Shown: piece after piece, positions 13,827-20,096 of the stretch
Layout of the letters: each line of letters begins with the position of its first letter
How positions within the stretch are numbered: position 1 is the first letter of the stretch
From: a virus
DNA: 25,418 bases
Virus record (IMG/VR): IMGVR_UViG_3300047333_000017
Coordinates: 1-25,418 of that record
Strand: one strand, 5' to 3'
Position numbers and translations under genes: made by a program
Notes under the pieces: model-generated
What the model saw: only the letters and a program-made list of their open reading frames with translations
What the model was told of the DNA's origin: nothing
Databases searched by the model: none

Positions 13827-13855
13827 ACTATAGGGCATCCCAATGGGGATTGCAA
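13827..13855 (-). promoter_or_regulatory. Sigma70-like promoter in the intergenic region
   Basis: Leftward TTGCAA (13850-13855), a 17-base spacer and TATAGT (13827-13832). The spacer holds a small inverted repeat, ATCCC-AATG-GGGAT. It lies between the terminator at 13868-13910 and promoter copy 3. Only short open frames follow it (for example a 9-codon frame MAKLKGVAA), so its product may be a leader RNA. Confidence 0.5.
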
Positions 13856-13867
13856 GCACTACGTCAC

Positions 13868-13910
13868 AAAAAGAAAAACCCGCCGCAGGCTGGGGAAACC
13901 TGGGCGGGTT
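13868..13910 (-). terminator. Rho-independent terminator of the leftward nucleotide-enzyme operon
   Basis: On the leftward strand AACCCGCC (13903-13910) pairs with GGCGGGTT (13877-13884), with inner CAGG/CCTG pairing, followed by TTTCTTTTTG. This is a textbook stem and U-tract. It would end transcripts of the operon that closes at 13958. Confidence 0.85.
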
Positions 13911-13956
13911 GTGTCGTCTGGCCTGGGGGGAACAGACCGGTGGGGCGCGCAGTTCG

Positions 13957-13962
13957 ATTATA
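13957..13962 (-). promoter_or_regulatory. Extended -10 promoter overlapping a stop codon
   Basis: Leftward TGTGCTATAATCG gives a perfect TATAAT with TG-C before it. Its TAA is the stop of the 13958-14161 gene. The -35 is poor. A transcript starting near 13950 would reach the terminator after about 80 nt. Confidence 0.45.
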
Positions 13963-14161
13963 GCACAGCCATCTTGCGCTGGCCGTGCCGGGGCAGCTTC
14001 AGCCAGTCCCCCTGGTCCACCGTCTCCAGGGTGATCCGCTCCTCCAAAAGGCCCGTAGACTCGTAGAACGCCTGCGAGCGCGTCATCTTGACCTTGCCGG
14101 GAATTGCCCAGGACTTGGGCAACAGGACCAGCTTCTCAGCTCCTATGCGTTGATTGATCAT
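13958..14161 (-). CDS. Hypothetical protein, last gene of the leftward operon
   Basis: 67 residues from MINQRIGAEKLVLLPKSWAI, basic, ending LPRHGQRKMAVL. GGAGG lies several bases before the ATG, which overlaps the preceding stop by ATGA. Alternating strands and a short helix (MTRSQAFYESTGLLEERI) suggest a small folded domain. No recognised family. It is the last gene before the terminator. Confidence 0.68.
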   Translation of the reverse strand: MINQRIGAEKLVLLPKSWAIPGKVKMTRSQAFYESTGLLEERITLETVDQGDWLKLPRHGQRKMAVL

Positions 14162-14901
14162 TTCGGCTCCTCCGTCAGCGCAAGCCACTGCGCACCAGGG
14201 ACTTGCATGCTGATGAGGATCTGCACCACACCCTCCGCGAATTTTCCCAATAACTCGTCGGCAGCTCTCACGGCGCCAGCGGCGTAGGCAACGGCTTCGG
14301 CGGCAGCGTAGGCGGCGGCAACGGCGCAGGCGGGGGAAGAGGCGGCGTCGGCGGCGTGGGCGGCGGCGTCGGCGGCGTGGGCGGCGACGTGGGCGGCGGC
14401 GGCGGCGGCGAAGGCGACGGCACCGGCTGCACCGGCTGCGAGGGCGGCGTCGGCGGCGGCGGCGTAGGCGTCCTTAAAGTCTGTCACTGCTGCGCACTGG
14501 TCTGCGTGATAGATCAGTATCTCGGCTTGCGCTGGATTGAGTTTGGCAACCGCACGTAGAGCATCAGGAACCGACGTATTAACAGCCAGCAGTGCGGTGC
14601 GTTTGGAAAACTCCTGCTCGTCCAAGTTCCCGGCGCTGCCCAGCTGAATCAACCCAAGGCGGCGCAGTCCCTTAGCTCTGGCAGTATCGGAAGACCACAT
14701 GCTGTCGTTCAGCCGTATTTTCAGTCCACGCAATGCCTGCGAGACGCACTGCGGGTCGTCGCCGTGCGGCAACCCCAAGGCGTAGCATACGGCTGCCTCA
14801 ACACACATCTGTCCTGGCACTGGTTGGCCGATACCATCAATCAAACCAGCGTCAATCGTATCCAGAACCTTACGGGCGACGGTTTCGTTTATTTCGACCA
14901 T
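14158..14901 (-). CDS. Phage hypothetical protein with long alanine-rich repeat tail
   Basis: 247 residues. The first 140 form a conserved-looking domain (QMCVEAAVCYALGLPHGDDP, LRGLKIRLNDSMWSS, KGLRRLGLIQLGSAG) that I recognise as a recurring phage protein type of unknown function. Residues 145-214 are an Ala-dominated repeat (AAHAADAAAHAADAA), also usual in that type and likely one extended helical array. At the DNA level this gives GGCGGC-rich simple repeats at about 14278-14470. GAAGGAGAG precedes the ATG at 14899-14901; a 22-codon longer frame overlaps the upstream small gene. Confidence 0.78.
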   Translation of the reverse strand: MVEINETVARKVLDTIDAGLIDGIGQPVPGQMCVEAAVCYALGLPHGDDPQCVSQALRGLKIRLNDSMWSSDTARAKGLRRLGLIQLGSAGNLDEQEFSKRTALLAVNTSVPDALRAVAKLNPAQAEILIYHADQCAAVTDFKDAYAAAADAALAAGAAGAVAFAAAAAAHVAAHAADAAAHAADAASSPACAVAAAYAAAEAVAYAAGAVRAADELLGKFAEGVVQILISMQVPGAQWLALTEEPK

Positions 14902-15034
14902 TGATCTCTCCTTCGATTGTGTCAAAGATCCACCACAGAATGTACCCCACAGCCGCAAAGAAAGCAATCGCCGCCATGAGATTGACGCATCCGTACTCCC
15001 AGGCAGAGACGGCGACCTGGTCTACGCCGTCCAT
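14870..15034 (-). CDS. 54-residue single-pass membrane protein
   Basis: The N-terminal half, MDGVDQVAVSAWEYGCVNLM, leads into the membrane helix AAIAFFAAVGYILWWIF, and the C-terminus is strongly basic (NGRNKRNRRP), suggesting a cytoplasmic tail. It overlaps the upstream gene by 13 bases and the Ala-rich gene by 32, so it would be coupled to both. GGAA lies about 7 bases before the ATG. An internal ATG at residue 20 would still keep the helix. Function unknown. Confidence 0.5.
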   Translation of the reverse strand: MDGVDQVAVSAWEYGCVNLMAAIAFFAAVGYILWWIFDTIEGEINGRNKRNRRP

Positions 15035-15405
15035 TCGTTTTCCGCGTCCTGCAGCTGCGGGATCAGGTCCGGGTACCCCAGCCGCTCCAGGGCAAGGGAT
15101 GCCTGGTCCCCAAAGATCGCCTTTACTCTGCCGCGACCATTGGGTGTGGCGTCGTACACTTCCGCCAGCCCCAAAGCCTCCAGGTCGGTCCTGGACCCCT
15201 GGATGAAGCCGTACAGGAAGCCCTCGAAGGTCTCCGAGTCCTGGGCTGGGTGCAGTCGCAGATCGAGACGCTTCGTTCCCCTCGGCGTGCGGGCGTAACT
15301 GGTCAGCTCCAGCAGGAAGCCGACGTCCCCGGTCTTCACCGGGAAGCGATCATTGCCAACCCACTTGCCGTCAAATTCTTGTGCGTGCTCTCGAATCGTT
15401 GTCAT
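15022..15405 (-). CDS. Hypothetical protein
   Basis: 127 residues (MTTIREHAQEFDGKWVGNDR ... LQDAENEWTA), beta-rich first half (VGFLLELTSYARTPRG, RLDLRLHPAQDS) and a helical second half. AAGGAG and AAGGG precede the ATG, which shares a base with the upstream stop (TGATG). The upstream extension of the frame (32 codons) belongs to the preceding gene. No motif found. Confidence 0.7.
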   Translation of the reverse strand: MTTIREHAQEFDGKWVGNDRFPVKTGDVGFLLELTSYARTPRGTKRLDLRLHPAQDSETFEGFLYGFIQGSRTDLEALGLAEVYDATPNGRGRVKAIFGDQASLALERLGYPDLIPQLQDAENEWTA

Positions 15406-15716
15406 CACCCTTTCTCCTTGTAACCGTGGTCTTTCGCGTCTTGTGGACACAGCGTCGAGTACCAGCCGTTTCTGTACATCAGACTGGCTGGCTTCCCGCA
15501 AAGTTCACAAGTGGTCGCGCTTTTTTCCTGTGCCTCGGCAATCGCGCGGTCGATGCTGTCATCCATCTCAAGATCGCCTGGGGTGTAGTAGATGCGGAGC
15601 GTGCCGTACTTCTCTTTCACCTGGTCAACGGTCCCGCCGACATCCTTGATCATCGCGACGATGGGGTCGATCAGGTGGTTCCAACCGGCCCCACACTCGT
15701 AGTTGCTTTCTGGCAT
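15405..15716 (-). CDS. Conserved phage protein with a C-terminal zinc finger
   Basis: 103 residues from MPESNYECGAGWNHLIDPIV. The pattern VDQVKEKYGTLRIYY followed by CELCGKPASLM...GWYSTLC is one I know from many phages: an alpha/beta domain whose VKEKFGTLR-like segment precedes a CxxC...C zinc site. Function unknown, possibly nucleic-acid binding. It begins inside the end of the upstream gene (46-base overlap). A start 14 codons earlier would lie deeper in that gene. Confidence 0.7.
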   Translation of the reverse strand: MPESNYECGAGWNHLIDPIVAMIKDVGGTVDQVKEKYGTLRIYYTPGDLEMDDSIDRAIAEAQEKSATTCELCGKPASLMYRNGWYSTLCPQDAKDHGYKEKG

Positions 15717-15862
15717 GACGTGCTCTGCGGTATCTTGCGCCAGTGCGTGATGTGCCACTGGCTGTAGTCGAAGCGGTCGTACCTCAGTACTTTCCCGCGC
15801 TGTGTAAGGATCCGCTCGCCCTGCTTAGGCTGCTGTTCGAGCATGTTGATCCACGTCTCCAT
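15671..15862 (-). CDS. Small DUF551-like phage protein
   Basis: 63 residues. It begins METWINMLEQQPKQGERILT and later has YDRFDYSQWHITHWRKIPQ. WI...xQxPxxGExVL...HW+xIP is the layout of DUF551-type proteins, common in phages and prophages, of unknown role. GAGG lies 5-6 bases before the ATG. The last 15 residues or so overlap the next gene and look less conserved. Confidence 0.65.
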   Translation of the reverse strand: METWINMLEQQPKQGERILTQRGKVLRYDRFDYSQWHITHWRKIPQSTSCQKATTSVGPVGTT

Positions 15863-15868
15863 TATACC

Positions 15869-16120
15869 TCAGAACTCCGTCAGCTGAGACACGTCCACGG
15901 GCTTGGGCTTCGGCGGCTCCCAGTCACGGAACTCGCAAGCCTCCTGAGCCAGGTACTGCAGAATAGCGCCCCCGTTCTCGTCGGGAACATTCACGAATAC
16001 CTCTTCAGCCATCTGCCAGGGGCCACCCAGGAACATGCCCAGCACCTTCCGGCCACGAGGTGACTCTGCCTTGTAGACCATCACGCCCTGCTTGTTCCGG
16101 GCGCGTACGACGTCGCTCAC
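15869..16120 (-). CDS. Hypothetical protein next to the nuclease gene
   Basis: 83 residues beginning MSDVVRARNKQGVMVYKAES, with a central alpha/beta segment (KVLGMFLGGPWQMAEEVFVN) and the C-terminus PPKPKPVDVSQLTEF. The GTG start overlaps the nuclease stop as GTGA with GGAAGG close upstream. A longer frame running into the nuclease gene is rejected. Unknown function. Confidence 0.65.
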   Translation of the reverse strand: MSDVVRARNKQGVMVYKAESPRGRKVLGMFLGGPWQMAEEVFVNVPDENGGAILQYLAQEACEFRDWEPPKPKPVDVSQLTEF

Positions 16121-16914
16121 AGGCCCTTCCGGCAGTACCAAAGGTCGAGCAGCGCCGCGAATGCCCTGCGCCCGCTGTCGATCTCGCTCTGGCTCCATGT
16201 CACCGGGATGAAGTGACCGCACTCGCTGCGGGAGACGAACAGGTTCACCGCGATGAACTGCCTCTCGAATGGGTCACCGTACGCCGCGAGCTGGGTGACG
16301 TGCTCGTCGTACGCCAGCACCTTGCTGTCCTGGGCGCGGGTGAACTCCTTGACCTTGAAGTCTAGCACCAGAGGCGGCTTTTCAGGGTGGGTGCCAATCA
16401 GGTCACGCTTGCCCCCGTACCATAGGCCGTTAATCTGCCAGGAGAAGCTGCTCTCTGGATCCCAGCTGTACCCTGGAAATTTTTCCTCGATCCATTGGAT
16501 CGCTGGCAATACCCAAGGAAAATCGTCAGCTGTGCAGGCGATTGTGTCTCGCTTGAAGTATGACTCCATCAGGCCGTGAAGGTACGTCCCACGATCTGCG
16601 GCCTTGTGAACTTGCTCCTTGGAGTCTGCCAGGGCGCGCTCGATGAACCGGGTGTCGTCCTCGCCCTCCAGCCTGGGGAGAGTAAGGCACGAAAGCATCC
16701 CCTGTTTTACAAGCCACGCAGTCAGTTGCGGCTTGGCCTCCAGCTTGAGGATCGTGGAGACGCTGGGAACCAGGTCCAGCTTGCGCGCGTCACGGAGAGT
16801 GGTGGAGCGCAGCTTGCCGTTGGCGCCGACGATATCGTACATCGGCTGACCGGTCTTGGTGTACCAGTGGCCGCTCTCGCTGGCGAAGTCCTTTCCGGTG
16901 GCGAGCAGGCTCAC
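16117..16914 (-). CDS. PD-(D/E)XK nuclease of the RecB/Cas4/exonuclease type
   Basis: 265 residues. Motifs in order: RGTYLHGLME at 108-117 (the GxxxH region), GGKRDLIG at 167-174 (metal-binding D171), VLDFKVK at 183-189 (D185-x-K187, the D/ExK pair) and HVTQLAAY at 205-212 (the QxxxY motif). All active-site motifs of RecB-family nucleases are present. Such phage enzymes process double-stranded ends, often with an SSB or annealing protein, and one SSB-like gene lies in the same operon. It starts at a GTG in a GTGA overlap with AAGGA upstream. Confidence 0.85.
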   Translation of the reverse strand: MSLLATGKDFASESGHWYTKTGQPMYDIVGANGKLRSTTLRDARKLDLVPSVSTILKLEAKPQLTAWLVKQGMLSCLTLPRLEGEDDTRFIERALADSKEQVHKAADRGTYLHGLMESYFKRDTIACTADDFPWVLPAIQWIEEKFPGYSWDPESSFSWQINGLWYGGKRDLIGTHPEKPPLVLDFKVKEFTRAQDSKVLAYDEHVTQLAAYGDPFERQFIAVNLFVSRSECGHFIPVTWSQSEIDSGRRAFAALLDLWYCRKGL

Positions 16915-17564
16915 GCCGCTTCCTTGTCACGCACCGACTTCGGCACCTCGTCACCGTCGAGAAGGATCTTGAAGTACTGCTTCGAGCTGCTGTGGTACAG
17001 GATGATCCCCTCAGGCTTCATGTACCCAGGCGCAGCGACGCTGCCCTCGGTGCGCAGACGCTCCAGTTGCTCCTCGACTCCGCTGGGTAGCACGTACCCC
17101 AGCAACGGGACAACGTGGCAGCACGCGGGCCGCTCCTGCTTGCCGTCACCCCACCGGCTGACGTTGAACAGACTGAACCGCTTCTCAGGTAGCCCGTACC
17201 CGCGCTGGATCCCGTAACCCCACCACTCACCGTAGTGGTACCCTGGACCTAATTTGGTCAGCTCGTCGGCGTGCTCGTACACCCACTGAGCGAAGCCATA
17301 GTTGTCATTCTTCGACTTGATCGCCGCTGGAGTAATGAACCGTTGCCGTGACTGCGCCAGCAGGTAGTGCGGACCCAGGGCGGCTCCGTGCTGGTCTACC
17401 AGCTCTCGGATTGCCATAACATCCGGCTGTGGCTCGATGTCGCCGTGATGGTCGCGGGTCACCGGCACCCAGACAACTGCGGCATTGGTTCCGTCCAGCT
17501 TCTCGGTGACAGCCACCTCGCGCCGGTACCGGGGAATCTTCGGGAATTCGACAAATTGAATCAC
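16911..17564 (-). CDS. RNA ligase family protein (nucleotidyltransferase)
   Basis: 217 residues with the ligase motifs: I EKLDGTN at 21-27 (catalytic K22), III-like YHYGEWWGYG at 109-118, IIIa FSLFNVSRW at 130-138, IV PEGIILY at 184-190 and V FKILL at 198-202. This fits a single-domain RNA ligase of the T4 Rnl2/DRB0094-like group without a clear C-terminal domain. Phages use such enzymes to repair tRNAs cut by host anticodon nucleases. No polynucleotide kinase is visible in the window. The GTG start makes a GTGA overlap, with AGAGGT upstream; a 32-codon longer frame is rejected. Confidence 0.85.
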   Translation of the reverse strand: MIQFVEFPKIPRYRREVAVTEKLDGTNAAVVWVPVTRDHHGDIEPQPDVMAIRELVDQHGAALGPHYLLAQSRQRFITPAAIKSKNDNYGFAQWVYEHADELTKLGPGYHYGEWWGYGIQRGYGLPEKRFSLFNVSRWGDGKQERPACCHVVPLLGYVLPSGVEEQLERLRTEGSVAAPGYMKPEGIILYHSSSKQYFKILLDGDEVPKSVRDKEAA

Positions 17565-17971
17565 GTTTGTACCTCTCGATCCACCTTCCGCGCCCCAGGA
17601 GCCAACGGCGCCCCGCCATACTGCTCGTGCAGCTCCTGGGACCACATCAGCGCACGCCACGCGAGCTGGCTGACCTCCGTCAAGAGCGCGGCCACTTCGG
17701 CATCGTACTCTTCGGTACCGGGCGTGATCGGGTTGCGCGCCAGGTACGCCTCTATGTCAGCGACATCCACCGCGTGACGCAGAATGCAGTCCGGATGGTC
17801 AGTGGACTTGCCGCGCGAGTGGTGGAGCGGCTGACCAGGGTTGTGCTTGTCGTTGCCGTCGATGGAAATCTTGGCGACCCCAGCCATTGCTGCGGGGGCG
17901 TACTTCAGCACCCCACTGTAGAGTGGGTGACGCTTGCGGGCGGCGCTGTCGGTCGGGAGTGTCATGTTCAT
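17561..17971 (-). CDS. dATP/dGTP diphosphohydrolase-like protein (DUF5664)
   Basis: 136 residues from MNMTLPTDSAARKRHPLYSG. The signature VLKYAPAAMAGVAKIS, GNDKHNPGQPLHHSRGKSTD, HPDCILRHAVD and LAWRALMWSQELHEQYGG matches the DUF5664 family as I know it, now named for a dATP/dGTP diphosphohydrolase domain. Family members occur in phages that remodel deoxynucleotide pools. MazG-like and DUF4406 proteins are encoded close by. ATGA overlap at the start with AAGG 8 bases upstream; an 80-codon longer frame is an artefact. Confidence 0.82.
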   Translation of the reverse strand: MNMTLPTDSAARKRHPLYSGVLKYAPAAMAGVAKISIDGNDKHNPGQPLHHSRGKSTDHPDCILRHAVDVADIEAYLARNPITPGTEEYDAEVAALLTEVSQLAWRALMWSQELHEQYGGAPLAPGARKVDREVQT

Positions 17972-18399
17972 GCTCGTGCCTTTATCATTGCGTTGATCTG
18001 GCCGAAAATCACGTCCAGGACGTCCTCCGGCGCAAACTCGTGCGCGGTTGCCATCTCGTCGTCGTACTCCCAGAACTTGAAGCCCTGGAGCAGGCCGACA
18101 AACGCCTCCAGCTTCGCGCCCTTGGACTTGTGCCACCCAGGCAGGAAGACGATCCCCTCGATGCCGGTGTCGGCCAGCAGCTTCACGTCGCGGGCCAGGA
18201 AGTCGCCCCATGTGCGGCTCGCGCTTTTTGGGTCTCCATCCTTCGACAGCAGTGCGGCGCCCTTGTCCTCGGCGTCGTCCAGCTCAGCCGGGGAAACAAC
18301 CTCGAAGCCCTGAGTCCGCAGCTCTGCGGCGGCTGCGTAGAATGCCGGGAAATTGAATTGGGGAAAATTTGACATCGGTCCCGCGAGATACACGCGCAT
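17968..18399 (-). CDS. DUF4406 / nucleoside 2-deoxyribosyltransferase-like protein
   Basis: 143 residues. The N-terminus MRVYLAGPMSNFPQFNFPAF, then AAAELRTQGFEVVSPAEL, WGDFLARDVKLLADT and IVFLPGWHKSKGAKLEAF, follow the DUF4406 pattern: a Rossmann-like fold related to nucleoside deoxyribosyltransferases, which exchange bases on deoxynucleosides. The W-S-GAxxE region matches the substrate pocket of that fold. AAGGAG lies 7 bases before the ATG. The neighbours deal with nucleotides, which supports the assignment. Confidence 0.85.
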   Translation of the reverse strand: MRVYLAGPMSNFPQFNFPAFYAAAAELRTQGFEVVSPAELDDAEDKGAALLSKDGDPKSASRTWGDFLARDVKLLADTGIEGIVFLPGWHKSKGAKLEAFVGLLQGFKFWEYDDEMATAHEFAPEDVLDVIFGQINAMIKARA

Positions 18400-18400
18400 C

Positions 18401-18667
18401 TCACAACTCCTTGGGGTACACGTCCCCGTTCTGGACAGCCTTCGCGTCCTCGTACGCCGCACCTATTCTGCGGTACAGCTCCAGCTTCGCGCACTCCAGC
18501 GCGCCGACGACGTCGTTGAGCGTCTTGTAGCTCAGGCCACCGTTCTGCTGGATGTACTCGATAGACAGCGCCGTGAACTGAAAGTTCAGCTCCCCAGGGG
18601 TAGTTGCTACGTACTCAATGCAGCCAGGGTCCAGCGTCTTTCGGTCTTCTTCAGGTATGTACGGCAT
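18401..18667 (-). CDS. Conserved phage hypothetical protein in the nucleotide module
   Basis: 88 residues: MPYIPEEDRKTLDPGCIEYV, then PGELNFQFTALSIEYIQQ and LNDVVGALECAKLELYRRIG with NGDVYP at the end. I recognise this as a widespread small phage family (MPYI...GELN...GALE.AKLE.YRR...NGDVY) of unknown function, all-helical, often near MazG genes. The later of two close ATGs is preferred (GGAG 7 bases before); it overlaps the MazG end by 17 bases. Confidence 0.75.
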   Translation of the reverse strand: MPYIPEEDRKTLDPGCIEYVATTPGELNFQFTALSIEYIQQNGGLSYKTLNDVVGALECAKLELYRRIGAAYEDAKAVQNGDVYPKEL

Positions 18668-18998
18668 TGCCATGCTCCCACTTGCGTTTGCCACGTCGGC
18701 CCTCGATCTTTTCCATGTTCGAGACCATAACCTCGTTCATCGAGATGTTGTACTCCTGGGCGATCCGGCACAGGTAATGCAAAACATCACCCAGCTCCAG
18801 GGTCAGCTCGCGATGGTCAAGAGGGCCGTCACCACGGATCTCTTTCTTGATCAGCTCCGTGACCTCACCGGCTTCGCCAACCAGGCCGAGCGTCATCACC
18901 ACAAGGTCTCGCAACGGCTCTCGTTTTTTGGTCCAGCCCAGGCTCACCCAGTCCGCAAAGTTGTCGAGACTGATGCCGTCGTACTCTCTGTTGATCAT
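18651..18998 (-). CDS. MazG-like nucleotide pyrophosphohydrolase
   Basis: 115 residues with the all-alpha NTP pyrophosphohydrolase motif ExxE(12-28)ExxD: LVGEAGEVTELIKKEI (E42, E45) and LELGDVLHYLCRIA (E68, D71), which binds Mg and the triphosphate. Enzymes of this fold hydrolyse (d)NTPs to (d)NMPs. Phage versions adjust dNTP pools or lower ppGpp signalling. AGGTGA about 8 bases before the ATG; the gene overlaps its upstream neighbour by ATGA. Confidence 0.87.
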   Translation of the reverse strand: MINREYDGISLDNFADWVSLGWTKKREPLRDLVVMTLGLVGEAGEVTELIKKEIRGDGPLDHRELTLELGDVLHYLCRIAQEYNISMNEVMVSNMEKIEGRRGKRKWEHGNAVHT

Positions 18999-19117
18999 AG
19001 CCGCGTCACCTGCAGATGTGTGTGCGGCAACTGGGTTGGCCAGATGTGTGCCGCGTATGCCGCCGTGAGGGCGACCCCGATGAATGCCCCGGTCAGATAC
19101 TTCGCAAGGTCTCTCAT
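18995..19117 (-). CDS. 40-residue membrane or secreted peptide
   Basis: MRDLAKYLTGAFIGVALTAA followed by YAAHIWPTQLPHTHLQVTRL: one hydrophobic segment (about 8-24) after a short basic start, and a small tail. Both ends overlap neighbours by ATGA, and GGGAGA lies 4-5 bases before the start. Too short for family assignment. Confidence 0.55.
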   Translation of the reverse strand: MRDLAKYLTGAFIGVALTAAYAAHIWPTQLPHTHLQVTRL

Positions 19118-19539
19118 ACGTCTCCCGATAGTGTCAGCTCTCGATCCAGGTCCACGTCCGCGAACTGCGGCAGCAGCTCCTTGATTGCTTTGATCGCCAC
19201 CTCGTAGAAGGTCTTGAACTCTCCCTGGTCCATCTTCGACCAGGAAATGCTGCGTGGCCGCAATGCGATCTTATCACCAGCGAGCCGTATCTCGTCAACG
19301 TACCCTGCCTGGATCTTCACCGCAAACAGGAGGCCGTCTAGGCTCAGGTACTTCTCCTGGTTCTGGTACACCATCCGAAGGAGACCGTAGAATTTCCGGT
19401 GGTGGCCAGGGTTGCGGTCTTTCTTGATCACGGCGCGCACAATCTCGCCCATGCCCAGCTCAGCCAGGTACTCTTCTCCCTGTCCGTCGATGGGCTTCAG
19501 CGTCCCACCCATGGTGCGTGCGAGGTAGATCTCAGTCAC
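19114..19539 (-). CDS. DUF1367 family phage protein
   Basis: 141 residues: LKPIDGQGEEYLAELGMGEI, VRAVIKKDRNPGHHRKFYGL, QAGYVDEIRLAGDKIALRPRS, SISWSKMDQGEFKTFYEVAI. The (R/K)RN..HH+KF(F/Y).LL and ...P+SISW.KMD...F.. elements match DUF1367, found in lambdoid and other phages near recombination genes, function not established. GTG start in an 8-base overlap (GTGACTGA) with a weak SD. The 39-codon upstream extension covers the preceding zinc gene and is rejected. Confidence 0.78.
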   Translation of the reverse strand: MTEIYLARTMGGTLKPIDGQGEEYLAELGMGEIVRAVIKKDRNPGHHRKFYGLLRMVYQNQEKYLSLDGLLFAVKIQAGYVDEIRLAGDKIALRPRSISWSKMDQGEFKTFYEVAIKAIKELLPQFADVDLDRELTLSGDV

Positions 19540-19732
19540 TGAACGTGCTCGTGTCTGTGAACCCGGACCCGCATCTCCTGATGTAGCCCCTGCCTCCGTC
19601 CACGGCGAAGTTCCACTGCCCATCGGGGAGTTTGTTCTTTTCGCAGTAATGCACATTGAAGTCGTGCCGGAACGTTGACTCGATCTCCTTACCGCAAAAG
19701 TCGCACCTCGCGCTGTTCCTTGTGATGCTCAC
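19532..19732 (-). CDS. Small zinc-finger protein
   Basis: 66 residues: CDFCGKEIES near the N-terminus, then HDFNVHYCEKN and a later CGSGFTD, suggesting a Cys/His zinc site. FAVDGGRGYIRR sits between them. Start GTG in a GTGA overlap with GGGGAGA upstream. DNA or RNA binding is plausible for its operon, but it has no specific assignment. Confidence 0.7.
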   Translation of the reverse strand: MSITRNSARCDFCGKEIESTFRHDFNVHYCEKNKLPDGQWNFAVDGGRGYIRRCGSGFTDTSTFSD

Positions 19733-19920
19733 AGGTCTCCCCAGTTACCCTCGTGACGGGTAGAGACGTACGGCACACCCAGCCGGTTCAGGGCCTTGTA
19801 GCAGTGCGTCCGGTTGATCCCGGCCTCCTTCGCCGCTGGCTTGACGTGCCCGTTGTGCTTGGCGAGCAACTGGGTCCAGTACTGCCTCCGGAACTCGTTG
19901 ACGGCCTCGGTGTACTTCAC
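19729..19920 (-). CDS. Fis-like helix-turn-helix DNA-binding protein
   Basis: 63 residues. FRRQYWTQLLAKHNGHVKPA-AKEAGINRTHCYKALNRLGV is the Fis/NtrC C-terminal pattern (Y...L....G....AA..AGI.R...Y+.L..LG), a trihelical HTH. It could regulate phage genes or act in replication. The GTG at 19918-19920 forms GTGA with the upstream stop and has GGAGG 8-9 bases before it; a 5-codon longer frame from another GTG is less likely. Confidence 0.75.
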   Translation of the reverse strand: MKYTEAVNEFRRQYWTQLLAKHNGHVKPAAKEAGINRTHCYKALNRLGVPYVSTRHEGNWGDL

Positions 19921-20096
19921 GACACCCGCCTCCACTGCCAGTGGTACAGACCTGACCGGGCCTCACGCTTGCGCTGGTTCCTGCCGTAGTTGTACGTCTT
20001 GCCGTCGCCACGGTAAAGGATGAACTTGAATCCGCCAGGGTTGAGCGGGTCGGGGACTACGTGCAGCTCCTTGCTGACGTGCAGGTAACGGCTCAT
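19917..20096 (-). CDS. Small basic hypothetical protein
   Basis: 59 residues: a beta-like start (MSRYLHVSKELHVVPDPLNP, GGFKFILYRGDG) and a basic tail (NYGRNQRKREARSGLYHWQW). The ATG shares a base with the upstream stop (TAATG), with a weak SD. Likely nucleic-acid binding from charge alone. Not recognised. Confidence 0.6.
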   Translation of the reverse strand: MSRYLHVSKELHVVPDPLNPGGFKFILYRGDGKTYNYGRNQRKREARSGLYHWQWRRVS

